64,000 bases of DNA from an uncultured Algibacter sp. (GTDB lineage: Bacteria > Bacteroidota > Bacteroidia > Flavobacteriales > Flavobacteriaceae). The stretch is taken from the NCBI RefSeq assembly GCF_947487575.1, contig NZ_CANKXG010000008.1, forward strand, positions 124,001 through 188,000, written 5' to 3'. Numbering within the stretch: position 1 is the first letter of the stretch; each line of letters begins with the position of its first letter. This document shows, piece by piece, positions 43,900 to 52,850 of this stretch. Made by a program: the position numbers and the translations under genes. Below the pieces are notes generated by a model. That model was not told the DNA's origin, made no database searches, and saw only the letters and a program-made list of their open reading frames with translations.

Positions 43900-44898
43900 T
43901 TATAATTTGTGTTTTATAAATGGATAATCTTCTTGCTCGTAAACCATATCGTATAATTGTTGCTTTTCTGGGAATGGAGATTCTTCAGCAAATTTCTCAC
44001 ATTCAGCAACACGCGATTTTACACGTTTATCAATTTCTTTAATTTCGTCTTCAGAAGCATATTTTTTATCAAGAATAACGTCCTTTACTTGTGTAATAGG
44101 ATCTATTTTCTTGTACTCTTCTACTTCATCTTTGGTTCTGTAATGCTGTGCATCACTCATAGAATGCCCTCTGTAACGATACGTTTTTAATTCTAAAAAT
44201 GTTGGACCTCCACCTTTACGTGCTCTAGAAATAGCTTCATCAAAAGCCTCAGCTACTTTAATAGGGTTCATACCATCAACCGGAGCACAAGGCATATCAT
44301 AACCTAAACCTAGTTTCCAAATTTCAGTATGGTTAGCTGTTCTTTCTACAGATGTTCCCATGGCATATCCATTATTTTCACAAACGAATACCACTGGCAA
44401 ATTCCAAAGCATAGCTAAGTTAAATGTTTCGTGTAATGATCCTTGACGTGCAGCACCATCTCCAAAACAACATAAAGTTACACCATCTACACCATGATAT
44501 TTATCACCAAAAGCAATACCAGCTCCTAAAGGAATTTGACCTCCAACAATACCATGACCACCGTAAAACCTAAATTCTTTTGAAAAGATGTGCATAGAAC
44601 CACCCATACCTTTGGATGTTCCTGTAACTTTCCCAAATAACTCAGCCATAACACGTTTAGGGTCTACCCCCATACCAATTGGTTGAACGTGGTTACGGTA
44701 AGCAGTAATCATTTTATCCTTAGTCAAATCCATAGCATGCAAGGCACCTGCCAATACAGCTTCTTGACCATTATATAAATGAAGAAATCCTCTTACTTTT
44801 TGCTGAATGTATACTGCTGCAAGCTTATCTTCAAACTTTCTCCAGAATAACATCTCTTCATACCAGCTAAGGTAAACCTCTTTTGTGATTTTTTTCAT
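43900..44898 (-). CDS. pdhA: pyruvate dehydrogenase E1 component, alpha subunit
   Basis: Thiamine-pyrophosphate-dependent subunit that decarboxylates pyruvate with the E1 beta subunit. The 332 residues carry the thiamine-binding motif GDGAARQGSLHETFNLAMLWNLPVVFVCENN (key GDG...NN) and a phosphorylation-loop-like YRGHSMSDAQHYRTK. The start ATG at 44898 has a full flavobacterial promoter upstream (44940-44968). It is followed by pdhC after three bases. In related genomes this pdhA-pdhC pair adjoins cdd and the porV/porU/gldJ block, as seen here. Confidence 0.95.
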   Translation of the reverse strand: MKKITKEVYLSWYEEMLFWRKFEDKLAAVYIQQKVRGFLHLYNGQEAVLAGALHAMDLTKDKMITAYRNHVQPIGMGVDPKRVMAELFGKVTGTSKGMGGSMHIFSKEFRFYGGHGIVGGQIPLGAGIAFGDKYHGVDGVTLCCFGDGAARQGSLHETFNLAMLWNLPVVFVCENNGYAMGTSVERTANHTEIWKLGLGYDMPCAPVDGMNPIKVAEAFDEAISRARKGGGPTFLELKTYRYRGHSMSDAQHYRTKDEVEEYKKIDPITQVKDVILDKKYASEDEIKEIDKRVKSRVAECEKFAEESPFPEKQQLYDMVYEQEDYPFIKHKL

Positions 44899-44939
44899 TG
44901 AATATTATTTGATGTACTATTATTATAATTTGCGGAATA

Positions 44940-44970
44940 CAAAAGTAACACTTTGTGCTGTATTGCAAAA
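44940..44970 (-). promoter_or_regulatory. pdhA promoter (TTTTG-N18-TACTTTTG)
   Basis: On the minus strand, TTTTG (44966-44970) and TACTTTTG (44940-44947) are separated by 18 bases, a full match to the flavobacterial -33/-7 consensus. The expected transcript has about a 35-base leader before pdhA. Confidence 0.7.
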
Positions 44971-45080
44971 ACGCAACATGACTAAAGTATAAAAAAAATT
45001 AAAAATAAAACTGTTGCTCTATTTATTTAATTAATTGTTATTTTTTCTAACAAAAAATTAAATATCTTAAATAAAAACTA

Positions 45081-45563
45081 CTATAGTACCGATTTATCAA
45101 ACCCTAAAGGTAAAAGGTCTGAAAGTGAGTTTGATTTGGCTATTACGCCCGTTTCTCCCATAAAATAAATTTCTATTGGTGTATTCTGTTTTATCTCATA
45201 TTCTGCTATAGCTTGCCTACATGCTCCACATGGTGGAATTGGCTTGATTGTTTTATTCTTTTTTGACCCTGCTGTTATAGCCATTCGAACTATTTTTGCT
45301 TTTGGAAATTGAGACCCCGCATAATATATAGCCGTGCGCTCCGCACACAAGCCAGATGGATAAGATGCATTTTCTTGATTACTACCTAAAACAACTTCAT
45401 CATTATCTAAAAGTAGTGCTGCTCCAACATTAAAATTTGAATATGGTGCATAAGCTTTTTCTCTAGCCCCAATAGCTTTTTCCATAAGTACAATTACATC
45501 CTGAGGAAGCTCTTCTAAGTTATCAAAAATGTATAGGGTAGATTCTATTTTTATTTCCTTCAT
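45081..45563 (-). CDS. cdd: cytidine deaminase
   Basis: Zinc enzyme of pyrimidine salvage converting cytidine to uridine. The 160 residues contain the zinc site: C in GLCAERTAIYYAG (with the catalytic Glu) and PPCGACRQAIAEYE. The substrate-side motif is APYSNFNVGAAL. I place the start at ATG 45563. A longer start at 45629 would run through the porV terminator hairpin (45606-45640), which is unlikely. The gene follows porV on the same strand, a conserved order near gldJ in flavobacteria. Confidence 0.94.
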   Translation of the reverse strand: MKEIKIESTLYIFDNLEELPQDVIVLMEKAIGAREKAYAPYSNFNVGAALLLDNDEVVLGSNQENASYPSGLCAERTAIYYAGSQFPKAKIVRMAITAGSKKNKTIKPIPPCGACRQAIAEYEIKQNTPIEIYFMGETGVIAKSNSLSDLLPLGFDKSVL

Positions 45564-45605
45564 ATTCAAAAATGTATTCACTAAATTTAAGAAACAATTG
45601 TAAAC

Positions 45606-45640
45606 AAAAAAACTATTGCTAAAAAGCAATAGTTTTTAAT
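45606..45640 (-). terminator. terminator after porV
   Basis: ACTATTGC-TAAAAA-GCAATAGT hairpin with flanking A and T runs, 22 bases after the porV stop. It separates the porU-porV unit from cdd. Confidence 0.85.
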
Positions 45641-45661
45641 ATGGTTTAAATCTTTAATATT

Positions 45662-46897
45662 CTAATATTCGTTGTACTCGCCAGCGCCAATATTAAACGT
45701 TAAAGAAAAACGTAATGTGTTCTCTAACGGGCTTTGTATTTTCGATGCCGAAAACAAATAAGACAAATCAATATTTACAACATTTGCCTTAAAACCAGCT
45801 CCTAAAGCTAAAAATTTTCTAGCTCCTTTATCTTCACTTTCATTAAAATAACCTGCTCTAAAGGCAAAAGAATCTTGATACACGTACTCCGCTCCTAAAG
45901 CCCAAGTAAACTCTTTTAACTCTTCACTAAATCCACCAGGAGCATCACCAAATGATTGGAATATCCCTGAAAGAAAACTAACATCTTGTGATTGACCACC
46001 TATAATAACATCATCTGTTTCGCTTATTAATTCATCATCAGCTGATTCGTAAGTTCCATTATCATTTAAATCATTAAATACAATCTCTGTACCCAATGCT
46101 GGAGGTGTTGGCACCAATAGCTTGGCAACCTCGGCAGTAACTGATATTTTATTATAATCATCAAAAATAAAATCAAAACCTGCTCCTAAACGTAAATTTG
46201 TAGGTTGAAAATTTTCAGAACCATCTTCGGTATACTTAAATTTTGGCCCTATGTTTTGAATTGCAAATCCTGCTCTCCATCTACCGTTAAAATCCGAATA
46301 CGCTTCTTCTTCACCTTGATAAAAACCAGAAATATCAACTCCAAACGTACTTGCTCCATCAGTATTTCCGCTTCCATCATCAAGTCTTAAATCAGACACA
46401 AGAAATTTCATACCCACAGACATAGCAAACTGCTCAGATAAACGTAGTGCATAAGAAGCATCAATTGCAAATTCATTTGGTCGTTGTATTAACGCTTCAG
46501 AAAACTCGTCATTAACAAACTCAATATCACCTAAAGAGAAGTACCTTAAACTAGCTGAAAAAGCACTTCTATCATCTATTCTATTAAAATAAGTAACATT
46601 TCCTAAAAATATATCATTTACTAGCTTACTTAGGTATGGTGTATAACTCACACCTATCCCTGATTTTGTTTCAGAAAAAGCATATTTTGATGCATTCCAT
46701 TGTTGAGAAAACGCATCAACTGATGTTGCAACACCCATATCACCTAAGGCTGCAGCTCGCGCATCTGATGCAATTAACACAAATGGCAACCCTGTAGTAA
46801 TAACTCTTGAATTATCATCGGGGATAACTACTGTAGTTTGTGCTTCAGTTTTAAAAATGAAAACCAATGCTATTAATAATAATATTTTATTCTTCAT
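45662..46897 (-). CDS. porV: T9SS outer-membrane protein PorV
   Basis: Outer-membrane FadL-like beta barrel that shuttles type IX secretion substrates to the PorU sortase. The 411-residue product starts at ATG 46897, giving a good signal (MKNKILLLIALVFIFKTEAQ). The family motif is LPFVLIASDARAAALGDMGVATSVDAFSQQWNASKYAFSE (about residues 34-73). Many alternating amphipathic strands follow, and the C-terminus is aromatic. A 16-codon-longer start is possible but adds no signal. It lies directly downstream of porU on the same strand. Confidence 0.94.
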   Translation of the reverse strand: MKNKILLLIALVFIFKTEAQTTVVIPDDNSRVITTGLPFVLIASDARAAALGDMGVATSVDAFSQQWNASKYAFSETKSGIGVSYTPYLSKLVNDIFLGNVTYFNRIDDRSAFSASLRYFSLGDIEFVNDEFSEALIQRPNEFAIDASYALRLSEQFAMSVGMKFLVSDLRLDDGSGNTDGASTFGVDISGFYQGEEEAYSDFNGRWRAGFAIQNIGPKFKYTEDGSENFQPTNLRLGAGFDFIFDDYNKISVTAEVAKLLVPTPPALGTEIVFNDLNDNGTYESADDELISETDDVIIGGQSQDVSFLSGIFQSFGDAPGGFSEELKEFTWALGAEYVYQDSFAFRAGYFNESEDKGARKFLALGAGFKANVVNIDLSYLFSASKIQSPLENTLRFSLTFNIGAGEYNEY

Positions 46898-46931
46898 GAA
46901 AGCAATTTTAATTAGCAAATATAATTTTTTA

Positions 46932-49900
46932 TTACAGTATAACAAGTTTCTCTATCTTTTCAACCGTTTTATTTAACAAATCTGAGTGTACTTTTAATTT
47001 ATAAATATAGACACCTTTTCCTATTCTATCTCCAAAATCGTCTCTTCCATCCCAAACGATATTTCTAGATAAAGAACTTGTTGTCTTTATTCCTCCTGCT
47101 GTTTGACCATTTAAGGTTCTTACCAACTTACCAGACACCGTGAATATCTGTATAGAAACGTCTAAAGGTTCCGAACTATTGTGGTTAAACCAAAATTCTG
47201 TATAATTAACAAACGGATTTGGATAATTTAGCACATTATCAATAACTAAACTCTGATCTTTATCAAACACAATAAATTGTATTTCTGATATTGATGAGTT
47301 ATTATAAACATCCCAAGCTTTTAAAGTTAACGTATGCAAACCAGATTCTAAATCTCTAAAAGGAAAACTTACTGTACCTTTGGTATAATCATCAACTTCA
47401 GTTTGATAATAATCATTTAAAACAACTGGATTGGTTTCGTCTCCATCTATAATGGCAACAATATCATGCCCTATTCCACTGGCTGTATTTATACCATTAA
47501 CATCTTCCATTTTAGCTAACAGTGTAGGTGATTCATTGGTGATTCCACCTGTAACAAAGTTTTCATCATTCATATAGAGCGTTACTATTGGCCCCGTATT
47601 ATCTTCTGGAGCGTCTTCATTTAAACCGCCTATCTTAACAGCATTTATATTTGCTCCTGATTGATCTTCGGTTAAAGCTTCATTTTTCGCATAGAAACTA
47701 ACTTTTCCAAAGCCTACGGGAATTCCTATATCTTTTGGCACAACGAAATCAAATTCAAATTGCCCATTTTTAACAGAGGCTTGCCCTCTAAATATAATTT
47801 CACCAAGTGCAGTGAAATCTAATATTATAACCTCACCACTATTGTTTTTTATACCATCATTCCCTAAAGTTTGCCTGTTAATAAACTTATCATAAATGGT
47901 AGTTGACAATGTACCATTATAGTTGCTTAAAAGATTACCTGAAAGATCTGTAACCTCTCCAGCTAACTTCACATAACTTAAAGCTTTTAGGGTATCTGTG
48001 GCTTCTGTAATATCCACATCATTTATTTTAGTAAGCTTTACATTGGGTTTTGGAAATGCCAATTTCATAGCTGGATCACCTATAAAAAACACTAAAGTCT
48101 TTTGACTACTACCTGAAATTACGCGGTTGTTCTTCGCAAGCCTTAAAGCTTCAGCCATTGAAGGGTATTCATTATCACTATAGGTATCGCTATCACTGTA
48201 AGAAAATAGATACTGACCTAACTCTTTGTTAAAAGTTATCCCGAAATTCACAAAAACTTGTCGTGTTGTAGTTATTAATCCAACAGCACCTGCTTCGGTA
48301 TTCCAAAATGTAAACTCTCCGGCAGTTTCTCTAAAAGGGTTATCAAACCTAGTAAACTCGCAAGTTACAGTTACAAAACAATTTAACTTGCAGAAATTAC
48401 GAAGCCCTGTAATATCTGGTTTTAAAAAAATTCTTTCTTGAGCCAAACCATCTTCACCACCATGACCAAAGTAATTAACTACTAAAGCCCCGTTATCCAT
48501 AGCATTAACAATTTCGTTTGTAACTAAGGGATATCTATCTCCACCTGCAGATGATTCTTGCTGAAAGGCATCTGAATGAATTTTTAAGACATTTATAAAG
48601 GGTTTTTCTACCGATACCAAATCGCCAATATCATTTGTTGTTTCTTGTAAATCTCCTTTAAGTTTACTGTCATTATCATCAGAAATAACTACAAAATTGT
48701 TCCGCCAACTTCCAAAAGCCTCCTTAATATAATAAGATTCAACCTTATCGACCATTTCTTTTCCTCGTTTAGGGGTATCAGCCAATATTCTTCCAACAGC
48801 TATATCTAATTTATCACTGTTAATCATAGTTCCCTCATTATCATCCATCATACCATAAAAATCATCAGAGACAAACGAGGTTGCTAAACTAAAACTGTTA
48901 TATGAATACCATGAGGGAACAATATTGGTGTTATTAGTAACTCTATCTTTATAATCATAAGAACCATCTCCAAATAAACATAAATATTTTATTCTGTTTT
49001 CTGGTGTACTTGCGTTATCATAAACGTACTTAACCATATTCCTTATAGCTCCTATATCTTGATTTCCTGAACTAAATTCATTATAAATCTCATCTAAACC
49101 AACAACCTTTACATTTAATCCGTTTTGATTTCTGTTTATCTCAGCTAAGCGTTCAGCTTGATTAATCATATTATTTGGACTAACAATAATATAGTCTATA
49201 TCTTGAAAATTTCCTTGGTTATTTTGAAAAATAGTCCCTTTGATATTTTGATTATTAACTACTTTTTTTGAATCTGTTTTTGGTGCAAAATAATTTGACG
49301 ACACAGCAACATAAGATTTCAATGTCCCTAATGAGGAAGTAAAACTTACTGAAGGATTATTATCTAAGTTTTCAAAGTTTGAAACATTATAAATATCGGT
49401 TACATTCCAAATCTCATCAAGGTTTGAAGTATTACTAATGTTGTATTGAGCAATTCCTGCTGCAGCTGCCACTTCATTATTTTTAAACAGAAATTGATTT
49501 CCATTAAATTTTAAAGCTCTTTTTCCTTCTACAGAAATATAATCTAAATACCCTATAACACTAGGATTACCAAGATTATCGAAGTCTAGACCAACTTTAA
49601 TAGTAGACGAATTAACATTTAAGCTACCGTTATAAGATGCCCCACTAGCAAGACTTGGAGTTGAAACTCCATTAATCACTAATGTTGATACGTTGACTCC
49701 GTTAACACTAACATTCATTTGGCTTCTACTTTTGGATGCGGTAGCTACGAGAACTGATAATCGTATTGGCTCTGACGTTATTAAATCTGTAAAGTCAAAC
49801 TCAAACTCTTTATTATTATCAATATCAAATCGATCACCAAACCAACGTCTACCTAAAGAAACAAGATTATAATTATCGATTTCATGAAATTGGTAGTCGT

Positions 49901-50816
49901 CATAACTGTCAATAATCATATCAATTGCTCCTGTAGGCTGGTCAAAAGGTTGTATTCTTTTTCCATTACCTGAACTTACATTAATGTAATAATATGTTTT
50001 ATCAGCATAGCAATTAATATGGGTTCTACTTTCGGCATTATATTCTTTAGGCCCCTGACCATAAAATAGAATATAATCATTATCATCAATTACACCATCA
50101 GCTTCTCCAACAAACTTTATGGCATTTTCTGGAACATCATAAGGATAAGCTTCTGCGTTTGAATACGGAATCATGCGGCCACCATGACCATATAATTTTA
50201 CTGTTCTAGGATCAACACTATTAACTTTAACACCTAGACTCTGTAAAAAACTTTTAGATAATTTAAAAACACCTGTCGTATCAATATAAAACCGGTACCA
50301 CTCGCCAGAACTTAAAACGGAATTAGAAATAACTTTTGAACCCCTATTTTTTTCAAAAATAGAAGGCCTGTTAATATTAGAGCTGTTTTTATAATTCAAT
50401 TGAAATGAAATAACCTTTTTAATAGTTCCATTCTTATCTTTAATAATGGGAGAAAATTGAAAAAAAGCATATTTTATATTTCTAGCTATTGAGTTTTTTA
50501 AACTGAATGTTAACTCACTTGGAAGTTTACTTAAATCCAAATCCATTAAATCGCTTTTAGAAATGGTTTTATATATAACATTACTCACAAAAGCCGAAGA
50601 TTCATTAATTTCAACTTTAGTTTCCCATTGGTCATTAAAAAAAAGTCCCCTTTCTAAATCATAATTAAAATATTCTTGATTAAAAGATGGAACTTCAATT
50701 GAAAAACTTCCTATAGAAAACGTTTGAGAGTCACTCCAGTTTATACTATATCTTTTTTGTTGTGCAAAAACACCTGCCGAAATAACCAACAGTAAAAATA
50801 AAATCTTCTTCTTCAT
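46932..50816 (-). CDS. porU: T9SS sortase PorU (gingipain-like C25 peptidase)
   Basis: The cell-surface sortase that cleaves the C-terminal sorting domain of T9SS substrates and attaches them. 1294 residues from ATG 50816 (signal MKKKILFLLLVISAGVFAQ). The C25 catalytic region shows the His in VVNYFGHGGEDGLAQERIF and the Cys in CFVTVTCEFTRFDNPFRETA. The C-terminal part resembles a FlgD-like/sorting domain (YPNPFVNYTEFWFNH; VWDGRDDFGDRIGKGVYIYK). A -7 box lies at 50880-50887. It is divergent from gldJ and followed by porV. The M64 peptidase at 10.7-12.1 kb is a likely client. Confidence 0.95.
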   Translation of the reverse strand: MKKKILFLLLVISAGVFAQQKRYSINWSDSQTFSIGSFSIEVPSFNQEYFNYDLERGLFFNDQWETKVEINESSAFVSNVIYKTISKSDLMDLDLSKLPSELTFSLKNSIARNIKYAFFQFSPIIKDKNGTIKKVISFQLNYKNSSNINRPSIFEKNRGSKVISNSVLSSGEWYRFYIDTTGVFKLSKSFLQSLGVKVNSVDPRTVKLYGHGGRMIPYSNAEAYPYDVPENAIKFVGEADGVIDDNDYILFYGQGPKEYNAESRTHINCYADKTYYYINVSSGNGKRIQPFDQPTGAIDMIIDSYDDYQFHEIDNYNLVSLGRRWFGDRFDIDNNKEFEFDFTDLITSEPIRLSVLVATASKSRSQMNVSVNGVNVSTLVINGVSTPSLASGASYNGSLNVNSSTIKVGLDFDNLGNPSVIGYLDYISVEGKRALKFNGNQFLFKNNEVAAAAGIAQYNISNTSNLDEIWNVTDIYNVSNFENLDNNPSVSFTSSLGTLKSYVAVSSNYFAPKTDSKKVVNNQNIKGTIFQNNQGNFQDIDYIIVSPNNMINQAERLAEINRNQNGLNVKVVGLDEIYNEFSSGNQDIGAIRNMVKYVYDNASTPENRIKYLCLFGDGSYDYKDRVTNNTNIVPSWYSYNSFSLATSFVSDDFYGMMDDNEGTMINSDKLDIAVGRILADTPKRGKEMVDKVESYYIKEAFGSWRNNFVVISDDNDSKLKGDLQETTNDIGDLVSVEKPFINVLKIHSDAFQQESSAGGDRYPLVTNEIVNAMDNGALVVNYFGHGGEDGLAQERIFLKPDITGLRNFCKLNCFVTVTCEFTRFDNPFRETAGEFTFWNTEAGAVGLITTTRQVFVNFGITFNKELGQYLFSYSDSDTYSDNEYPSMAEALRLAKNNRVISGSSQKTLVFFIGDPAMKLAFPKPNVKLTKINDVDITEATDTLKALSYVKLAGEVTDLSGNLLSNYNGTLSTTIYDKFINRQTLGNDGIKNNSGEVIILDFTALGEIIFRGQASVKNGQFEFDFVVPKDIGIPVGFGKVSFYAKNEALTEDQSGANINAVKIGGLNEDAPEDNTGPIVTLYMNDENFVTGGITNESPTLLAKMEDVNGINTASGIGHDIVAIIDGDETNPVVLNDYYQTEVDDYTKGTVSFPFRDLESGLHTLTLKAWDVYNNSSISEIQFIVFDKDQSLVIDNVLNYPNPFVNYTEFWFNHNSSEPLDVSIQIFTVSGKLVRTLNGQTAGGIKTTSSLSRNIVWDGRDDFGDRIGKGVYIYKLKVHSDLLNKTVEKIEKLVIL

Positions 50817-50879
50817 TGCTAAAATAACGTCGTTAATCAATTGTTATTATCAAAAAAACAACAATTTTAAAAACAGATT

Positions 50880-50887
50880 CAAAAATA
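50880..50887 (-). promoter_or_regulatory. -7 box (TATTTTTG) for porU-porV
   Basis: Exact TAnnTTTG match on the minus strand, 64 bases before the porU ATG, in the 266-base divergent gap between porU and gldJ. No matching -33 TTG seen. Confidence 0.4.
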
Positions 50888-51082
50888 CAATAATAAATTA
50901 GTAAAACACACGTTTATACAACACAAAACTATGGTTTAAAAGGCTAAAATCATCGTTGTAATGCACAAAAATAGGACGAAATACACTATTTTTTGGTTAA
51001 AATGCATAAAACAGCTTGCGTTATTGGGTTTAATTCTTATATTGCAGCTCCAAAATTAATTAGCTTACTTAAAAGTATGGAT

Positions 51083-52774
51083 ATGAAAAAAGTAGTAGCA
51101 TTCAAGGTTTTATTAGTTTTAGCACTAGTAGTGACTTCAACTAGTTGTAAAAAATCTTCGAGTTCAAAAAACAGCTCCAGAGCTACTGGATGGAACATCA
51201 ACGATAGAGATGGTGGTTTCCAGTACAATACAGACTTCAAAGAACAAGAAACTTCCCCTGGATTAGTTTTTATTGAAGGAGGAACATTTACCAAAGGCCG
51301 TGTTCAAGATGATGTTATGCATGATTGGAACAATAGCCCAAATCAACAACACGTTCAATCATTCTATATGGATGAAACAGAAGTTACCAATGCTATGTAT
51401 ATGGAATACTTAGATTGGATTAAACGTGTTTATCCGCCTTCTGATGAAAACTTCAGAGCGATTTATCATGGTGCTTTACCAGATACATTAGTTTGGAGAA
51501 ATCGTTTAGGATTTAACGAAGTAATGACAGAAAACTATTTACGTCACCCAGGATATGGAGAATACCCTGTTGTTGGTGTAAGTTGGATTCAAGCTGTTGA
51601 ATTTGCTGGTTGGCGTTCAGACCGTGTTAATGAGTTTAACTTAGAAAAAGCTGGTTACATAAAACGTGGAGCTAAAATTACAGATGTAGATTCAGAACAA
51701 ACCTTTAGTACAGATACATACATTAATGCACCAACCTTAACTTATGGTGGCAATGAAGAAATTGTAAACCCTGAAGGACGAGGAAGAAGGAATGTACAAG
51801 TTGATGAAGATGGAAACGAAAGCGGTCTATACGCTACTCGCGAAACTGGAATTATATCACCAAAATACAGACTACCAACTGAAACTGAGTGGGAATATGC
51901 CGCTTTAGGATTAAGTGAACTTAGGAGCTATAACCTATACCGTGGTCGTAAAAAATATCCATGGGATGGGCAATATACACGCTCTGGAAAACGAAAAATT
52001 CGTGGAGATCAATTAGCTAACTTTAAACAAGGTAAAGGTGATTACGGTGGAATTGCTGGCTGGTCTGATGATGGTGCTGATATAACTAATGAAGTTAAAT
52101 CTTATGACCCAAATGATTTTGGTTTATACGATATGGCTGGTAATGTTGCTGAATGGGTTGCAGATGTTTACAGACCTATAATTGATGACGAGTTTAACGA
52201 CTTTAACTATTATCGCGGAAATGTTTACACAAAAAATGCCTTAAATGAAGATGGTACCGTGAAAGTTGTTACTTCTGATGAAATTGTTTACGATACTTTA
52301 TCTAACGGAAAAGTAGTAGCTAGAAATTTACCAGGCGAAATTCTTCAAGTTCCTATTGATGAAAATGAAACGTATTTACGTACTAATTTTGACAAAAGTA
52401 ATGTAATAAACTTTAGAGATGGAGACAGAAGATCTTCTCGTAATTTTGAAAGCTTTAATGATGATGACGAAAGCGTAGATGGAGAAAAAACATCTTCAAC
52501 TAGACAAATGTATAATTCTCCCAAACATTCTATTTCTAGAGATTCTTTAGGGAATATTGTTAGAGAATACGACAAAGGGAGCAACAGAACATCTTTAATT
52601 AACGACGAAGTTAGAGTTTACAAAGGTGGGTCTTGGAAAGATAGAGAGTATTGGTTAGACCCAGCTCAAAGACGCTACTTTCCGCAAGATATGGCAACAG
52701 ACTACATTGGCTTTAGATGTGCAATGTCTAGAGTTGGATCTAAAAGCAAAGGAAAAGGTAAAAAGAAAAACTAA
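51083..52774 (+). CDS. gldJ: gliding motility lipoprotein GldJ
   Basis: Lipoprotein needed for gliding and for T9SS stability in flavobacteria; related in fold to formylglycine-generating/sulfatase-modifying proteins. 563 residues from ATG 51083 (signal MKKVVAFKVLLVLALVVTSTSC, lipobox Cys). FGE-like motifs: GLVFIEGGTFTKG, FYMDETEVTNAMYMEYLDW, YPVVGVSWIQAVEFAGW, RLPTETEWEYAA, LYDMAGNVAEWVADVY, and KGGSWKDREYWLDPAQR near the end. A 30-codon-longer start is open but gives no better signal. It ends in a terminator and precedes murF, as in F. johnsoniae. Confidence 0.95.
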   Translation: MKKVVAFKVLLVLALVVTSTSCKKSSSSKNSSRATGWNINDRDGGFQYNTDFKEQETSPGLVFIEGGTFTKGRVQDDVMHDWNNSPNQQHVQSFYMDETEVTNAMYMEYLDWIKRVYPPSDENFRAIYHGALPDTLVWRNRLGFNEVMTENYLRHPGYGEYPVVGVSWIQAVEFAGWRSDRVNEFNLEKAGYIKRGAKITDVDSEQTFSTDTYINAPTLTYGGNEEIVNPEGRGRRNVQVDEDGNESGLYATRETGIISPKYRLPTETEWEYAALGLSELRSYNLYRGRKKYPWDGQYTRSGKRKIRGDQLANFKQGKGDYGGIAGWSDDGADITNEVKSYDPNDFGLYDMAGNVAEWVADVYRPIIDDEFNDFNYYRGNVYTKNALNEDGTVKVVTSDEIVYDTLSNGKVVARNLPGEILQVPIDENETYLRTNFDKSNVINFRDGDRRSSRNFESFNDDDESVDGEKTSSTRQMYNSPKHSISRDSLGNIVREYDKGSNRTSLINDEVRVYKGGSWKDREYWLDPAQRRYFPQDMATDYIGFRCAMSRVGSKSKGKGKKKN

Positions 52775-52797
52775 ACCATTTAGTTATTTATAAATAA

Positions 52798-52831
52798 TAA
52801 AAAAGTCCTAGCATTTGTTAGGACTTTTTTA
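52798..52831 (+). terminator. terminator after gldJ
   Basis: AAAGTCCTA-GCATTTG-TTAGGACTTT with flanking A and T runs, 24 bases after gldJ and 20 bases before the murF start. Confidence 0.88.
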
Positions 52832-52850
52832 TTTACATTTAGTTTAGAAA

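Noticed and set aside
43067..43927. Plus-strand Ser/Val-rich open frames opposite pdhC
   Set aside because: Antisense of the lipoyl domains and Ala/Pro linker; composition explains the open frame.
45564..45629. Longer cdd start
   Set aside because: The extension passes through the porV terminator hairpin and is not conserved in cytidine deaminases.
50993..51082. Longer gldJ start
   Set aside because: The added 30 codons precede a complete lipoprotein signal peptide starting at 51083.
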